Assembly: GCA_903890265.1 (NCBI GenBank)
Contig: CAITAM010000534.1
Coordinates: 1-7,180 of the forward strand
Source: an uncultured Pseudomonadota bacterium
GTDB taxonomy: Bacteria; Pseudomonadota; Gammaproteobacteria; Steroidobacterales; Steroidobacteraceae
Direction of reading: 5' to 3'
DNA: 7,180 nt
Under the pieces are notes generated by a model. That model was not told the DNA's origin. It did no database searches and worked only from the letters and a program-made list of their open reading frames with translations. How positions within the stretch are numbered: the stretch's first letter is position 1; every line of letters begins with the position of its first letter. The translations under genes were made by a program, and so were the position numbers. Positions 5,176-7,180 of the stretch are shown here, one piece after another.

Positions 5176-5800
5176 CCCCCGCCGGCAGGCCGGAATGGAA
5201 ATGGAAGCCGGCATCGGGGCTCGTGACGAGCTCGGCCTCGGCCGCCGCCAGCACCGCAAGCCGCGCCGGCCAGTCCGCGCCGGACCTTGAGGCCTCGGCC
5301 GCCGCGAGCTCGAGGTACAGTCCCTGGTGGCGGACCTCGGCCGCGTGCAGCGACGCGTAGAACTCGGCGAGCACCGGCTGCAGGCGTGGCACGAGGCCGG
5401 CGAAGCGTTCCGCCGAGCGTGCCTCGATGAGCGCCCCGACCAGCAGCAGATCGAGCTTGCGCAGAGGATCGCGCGCCGCGATCGCGCGCCTCAGCCCCTG
5501 CGCGTAGCGCGACGGTGGCCGGCGCACGTAGGCGACGCCGAGCGACTCCATCTTGGCGAGCACCTGCTCGTAATGGCGCAGCTCCTCGCGCGCAAGGCGC
5601 GACAGGCGCCGGCCGAGCTCAACGTCGTCGGCGTACGCAAACAGCAGGCTCAGTGCCGTCGACGCCGCCTTCTTCTCGCAGGTCGCGTGATCGACGAGGA
5701 GTTCCTCCCAGCGCCGCGCGGCGGCCTCGAACCAGGCGGCGGGCGTGGCCGCGCCAAGGATAGCCGCCGGATCGCCGCCCACGGGCACCGCCGGGTTCAT
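5156..5800 (-). CDS. miaE: tRNA 2-methylthio-N6-isopentenyladenosine(37) hydroxylase (non-haem diiron)
   Basis: MiaE uses O2 and a carboxylate-bridged diiron centre to hydroxylate the isopentenyl group of ms2i6A at position 37 of tRNAs reading UNN codons. The ferritin-like ligand pattern is complete: Glu42 (in TCEKKA), Glu73 and His76 (in EELRHYEQ), Glu126 (in GALIEARSAERF), and Glu155 and His158 (in EVRHQ). The family blocks SRYAQGLR at 97-104 and the C-terminal FHFHSG at 199-204 match Salmonella MiaE. At 214 residues it is shorter than the enteric form, mainly because the insertion between the first two ligand helices is absent. The ATG at 5800 overlaps the stop of the upstream kinase as ATGA, and no strong Shine-Dalgarno sequence precedes it, so expression is probably coupled to the kinase. 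The 3' end overlaps convergent lpxH by 20 bases. MiaE activity in vivo would need upstream miaA and miaB, which are not in this window. Confidence 0.95.
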   Translation of the reverse strand: MNPAVPVGGDPAAILGAATPAAWFEAAARRWEELLVDHATCEKKAASTALSLLFAYADDVELGRRLSRLAREELRHYEQVLAKMESLGVAYVRRPPSRYAQGLRRAIAARDPLRKLDLLLVGALIEARSAERFAGLVPRLQPVLAEFYASLHAAEVRHQGLYLELAAAEASRSGADWPARLAVLAAAEAELVTSPDAGFHFHSGLPAGATAGSR

Positions 5801-7056
5801 GGCCCGGCACCGCCGCTCGCCGCGACCGCGTCAATGGCCGCGATCACCTCACGCGCCGACCCGAGCCTCGCCGCCGGCTCCTTCGCCAGCATTCCCTGAA
5901 GCACCGGCGTCCAGTGCGCGAGCGGCGCCGGCAGTGCCGGCACCGGCGTGTGCGAATGCTTGTAGATCACGGCCATCGGCGTGGCCGCGATGAACGGTTT
6001 CTGCCCGGTCAGCATTTCGTAGAAGATGATCCCGAGGCTGTAGAGGTCGCTGCGCTCGTCGACCTCGCGGCCGTGGCCCTGTTCCGGGCTCATGTAGTAC
6101 GGCGTGCCGAATATCTCGCCGGTCGCCGTGATTTCGGCATCGAGCTCCACCTGCTTCGCGAGCCCGAAGTCGATCAGGACGATGGTGCCGTCCGCGCGCA
6201 ACATGACGTTGCCGGGCTTCAGGTCCCGGTGCAGCACACCGACCGAGTGGATCGCACCGAGCGCCTCGGCCATCTGCCGCAACATGCGGCCGGCCTCGTC
6301 CGCGGCGAGGCCGCGCCGGATGCGCGCCCGGAGATCTCCGGCCGGGAAGTATTCCATCGCGATGTAGGCGTGGTCGTCGGCGACGCCGAGGTCGTAGATC
6401 TGCACCACGTTCGGATGGGCGATACCGGCGATGATCTGGTATTCCTGCAGGAAGCGGTCAAAGGTGTTGCTGGCCTCGCTTGCCCGGTCGGGGACCTGGC
6501 CAAACACCTTGAGCACGATGAGCTTGCCGACCTTCTCGCTCTCGGCGAGATACACCGTCGACAGCGACGAGGTGGCGAGCGGACGGATGAATCGCGCCCC
6601 CTTGATCACGACATGGCCGAAGCGGTAGGCGCGCTCCGCCGCGGGGCTCGCCCTGAAGGCCTGTCGGCTGAGGCGCCGGCGGTCCTGCGCCGAATCCATC
6701 AGCTGGCGCAGCTTGGCGTGATCGATCTTCGGCTTCTGCAGCACCCCGTGCGCACCGCGCGCCCGGTAGTCGGTGTCGGGATCGGTGACCGCCGGATCGT
6801 CTTCGGCGATGACGATGACCGGCGGGAAATAGGGCCGGTCGGTCAGGTTCTTCAGCCAGTTCGTGAGCTGGCGACCCTCGCTCGGCGCACCGAGCAGCAC
6901 GGTGTCGTAGGCGGCCGCCGTCAGCTCGGGCGGCAACGTGCCGTCGCGCGACGGCAGGTGCTCTGTCACCTCGGCGGCGGGCGCCAGGATACTGAGGTGC
7001 TGGCGAAGCAGGCGTCGGTAGCCCTCGTCATCCTCGATCAGCAGTATCCGCGCCAT
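5797..7056 (-). CDS. Serine/threonine protein kinase with N-terminal receiver-like domain
   Basis: This is a soluble 419-residue fusion with no membrane segment. Residues about 3-120 resemble a response-regulator receiver: ILLIEDDEGYRRLL gives the acidic pair (Asp9, Asp10) and LQKPK the conserved Lys108, but the phospho-acceptor position after YDTVLL is Gly56 and the usual Thr/Ser is Ala84, so aspartyl phosphorylation is unlikely. Residues about 150-410 form a Hanks-type kinase: Lys183 (VLKVF), helix-C Glu205, HRDLKPGN at 277-284 (catalytic Asp279, Asn284), DFG at 296-298, GTPYYMSPEQ at 317-326 and DLYSLG at 337-342. The glycine-rich loop is replaced by LATSSLSTVYL at 160-170. Arg278 before the catalytic Asp suggests control by activation-loop phosphorylation; candidate sites are Thr310, Thr312 and Thr318. 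The start ATG is preceded by AGGGAG. The stop overlaps the miaE start (ATGA). Substrates are unknown. Confidence 0.92.
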   Translation of the reverse strand: MARILLIEDDEGYRRLLRQHLSILAPAAEVTEHLPSRDGTLPPELTAAAYDTVLLGAPSEGRQLTNWLKNLTDRPYFPPVIVIAEDDPAVTDPDTDYRARGAHGVLQKPKIDHAKLRQLMDSAQDRRRLSRQAFRASPAAERAYRFGHVVIKGARFIRPLATSSLSTVYLAESEKVGKLIVLKVFGQVPDRASEASNTFDRFLQEYQIIAGIAHPNVVQIYDLGVADDHAYIAMEYFPAGDLRARIRRGLAADEAGRMLRQMAEALGAIHSVGVLHRDLKPGNVMLRADGTIVLIDFGLAKQVELDAEITATGEIFGTPYYMSPEQGHGREVDERSDLYSLGIIFYEMLTGQKPFIAATPMAVIYKHSHTPVPALPAPLAHWTPVLQGMLAKEPAARLGSAREVIAAIDAVAASGGAGP

Positions 7057-7062
7057 GCTCGA

Positions 7063-7068
7063 CTCCCT
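7063..7068 (-). promoter_or_regulatory. Strong Shine-Dalgarno (AGGGAG) of the kinase gene
   Basis: On the minus strand AGGGAG lies six bases before the ATG at 7056. It is the clearest ribosome binding site in the window and supports this start, which also gives a receiver domain beginning at its usual first residue. Confidence 0.7.
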
Positions 7069-7076
7069 GTCCGGTC

Positions 7077-7098
7077 GCGGCCGGCGACGCCGGTCCGC
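7077..7098. other. GC-rich inverted repeat upstream of the kinase gene
   Basis: GCGGCCGGC at 7077-7085 can pair with GCCGG-T-CCGC at 7089-7098, giving a 9-bp stem with one bulged T and a three-base loop. It lies just upstream of the kinase ribosome binding site and, if the next gene leftward ends at 7104, just after that gene's stop. No T-run follows, so terminator function is doubtful and chance is a fair alternative. Confidence 0.3.
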
Positions 7099-7103
7099 GG
7101 GCC

Positions 7104-7180
7104 CTACAGGATGCGAACCGCGCGGACGGCGCTGCCGGCATTGCCGGCCGCCGCCCCCGCGGGCACCGCGCTGTCGGCCG
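7104..7180 (-). CDS. Possible C-terminal fragment of an unidentified protein
   Basis: A minus-strand frame entering from the right edge ends in TAG at 7104-7106. Its 25 visible residues are Ala/Gly-rich and finish GNAGSAVRAVRIL. It would lie 47 bases upstream of the kinase on the same strand and might belong to the same operon. I do not recognise the protein, and in DNA this GC-rich an open stretch of this length means little. The other minus-strand frames are also open here, so the call rests mostly on spacing and the plausible protein end. Confidence 0.3.
   Translation of the reverse strand, partial: ADSAVPAGAAAGNAGSAVRAVRIL

Noticed and set aside
5176..5196. CCGG-rich inverted repeat just after lpxH as a terminator
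   Set aside because: The stem is only four to five pairs, has no T-run, and lies inside the miaE coding region.
4369..5259. 296-codon minus-strand open frame opposite lpxH
   Set aside because: LpxH has every catalytic residue at its expected position; the antisense frame is low-complexity Arg/Ala/Val/His and has no recognisable motif.

Overview
The window looks like a piece of chromosome from a high-GC (around 70% by eye) Gram-negative bacterium, most likely a gammaproteobacterium. The evidence is an LpxH-type lipid A hydrolase, a MiaE tRNA hydroxylase, and a gene order (folD, cysS, an aminoacyl-tRNA synthetase, a cyclophilin, lpxH) that matches from memory the folD-cysS-glnS-ppiB-lpxH order of Pseudomonas and, in part, E. 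coli. There are no insertion sequences, CRISPR arrays, phage genes or RNA genes that I can see. Nearly all of the sequence is coding, and most other long open frames are GC-driven shadows.

Layout. Bases 1-776 (+) hold folD, cut at its 5' end by the window edge. It converges on cysS (812-2221, -), with a GC-rich hairpin between the two stops. Upstream of cysS on the same strand lies gltX (2312-3724, -), and the 90-base gap between them carries a tandem heptanucleotide repeat. A 49-base divergent region with a shared TATAAT-like core separates gltX from a rightward pair: a signal-peptide-bearing cyclophilin (3774-4448) and lpxH (4459-5175). lpxH overlaps tail-to-tail with a leftward pair, a receiver-like/Ser-Thr kinase fusion (5797-7056, -) followed by miaE (5156-5800, -), joined by an ATGA stop/start overlap. 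The last ~75 bases may hold the C-terminus of another leftward gene.

How the genes fit together. Much of the window serves translation and its supply: one-carbon folates (FolD), charging of Cys and Glu tRNAs (CysS, GltX), and hydroxylation of the ms2i6A37 tRNA base (MiaE). Two genes serve the envelope: the cyclophilin, predicted to be exported, and LpxH for lipid A. The kinase is the accessory element. It pairs a receiver-like domain that has lost its phospho-acceptor aspartate with an otherwise complete Hanks-type kinase domain, and it is translationally linked to a tRNA-modification enzyme.

I see no clearly new multi-gene system. The points most worth following up are the pseudo-receiver kinase/miaE pair, a glutamyl-tRNA synthetase in the position where relatives keep glnS, the bidirectional and possibly leaderless gltX/cyclophilin promoter, and the heptamer repeat found on both sides of cysS.
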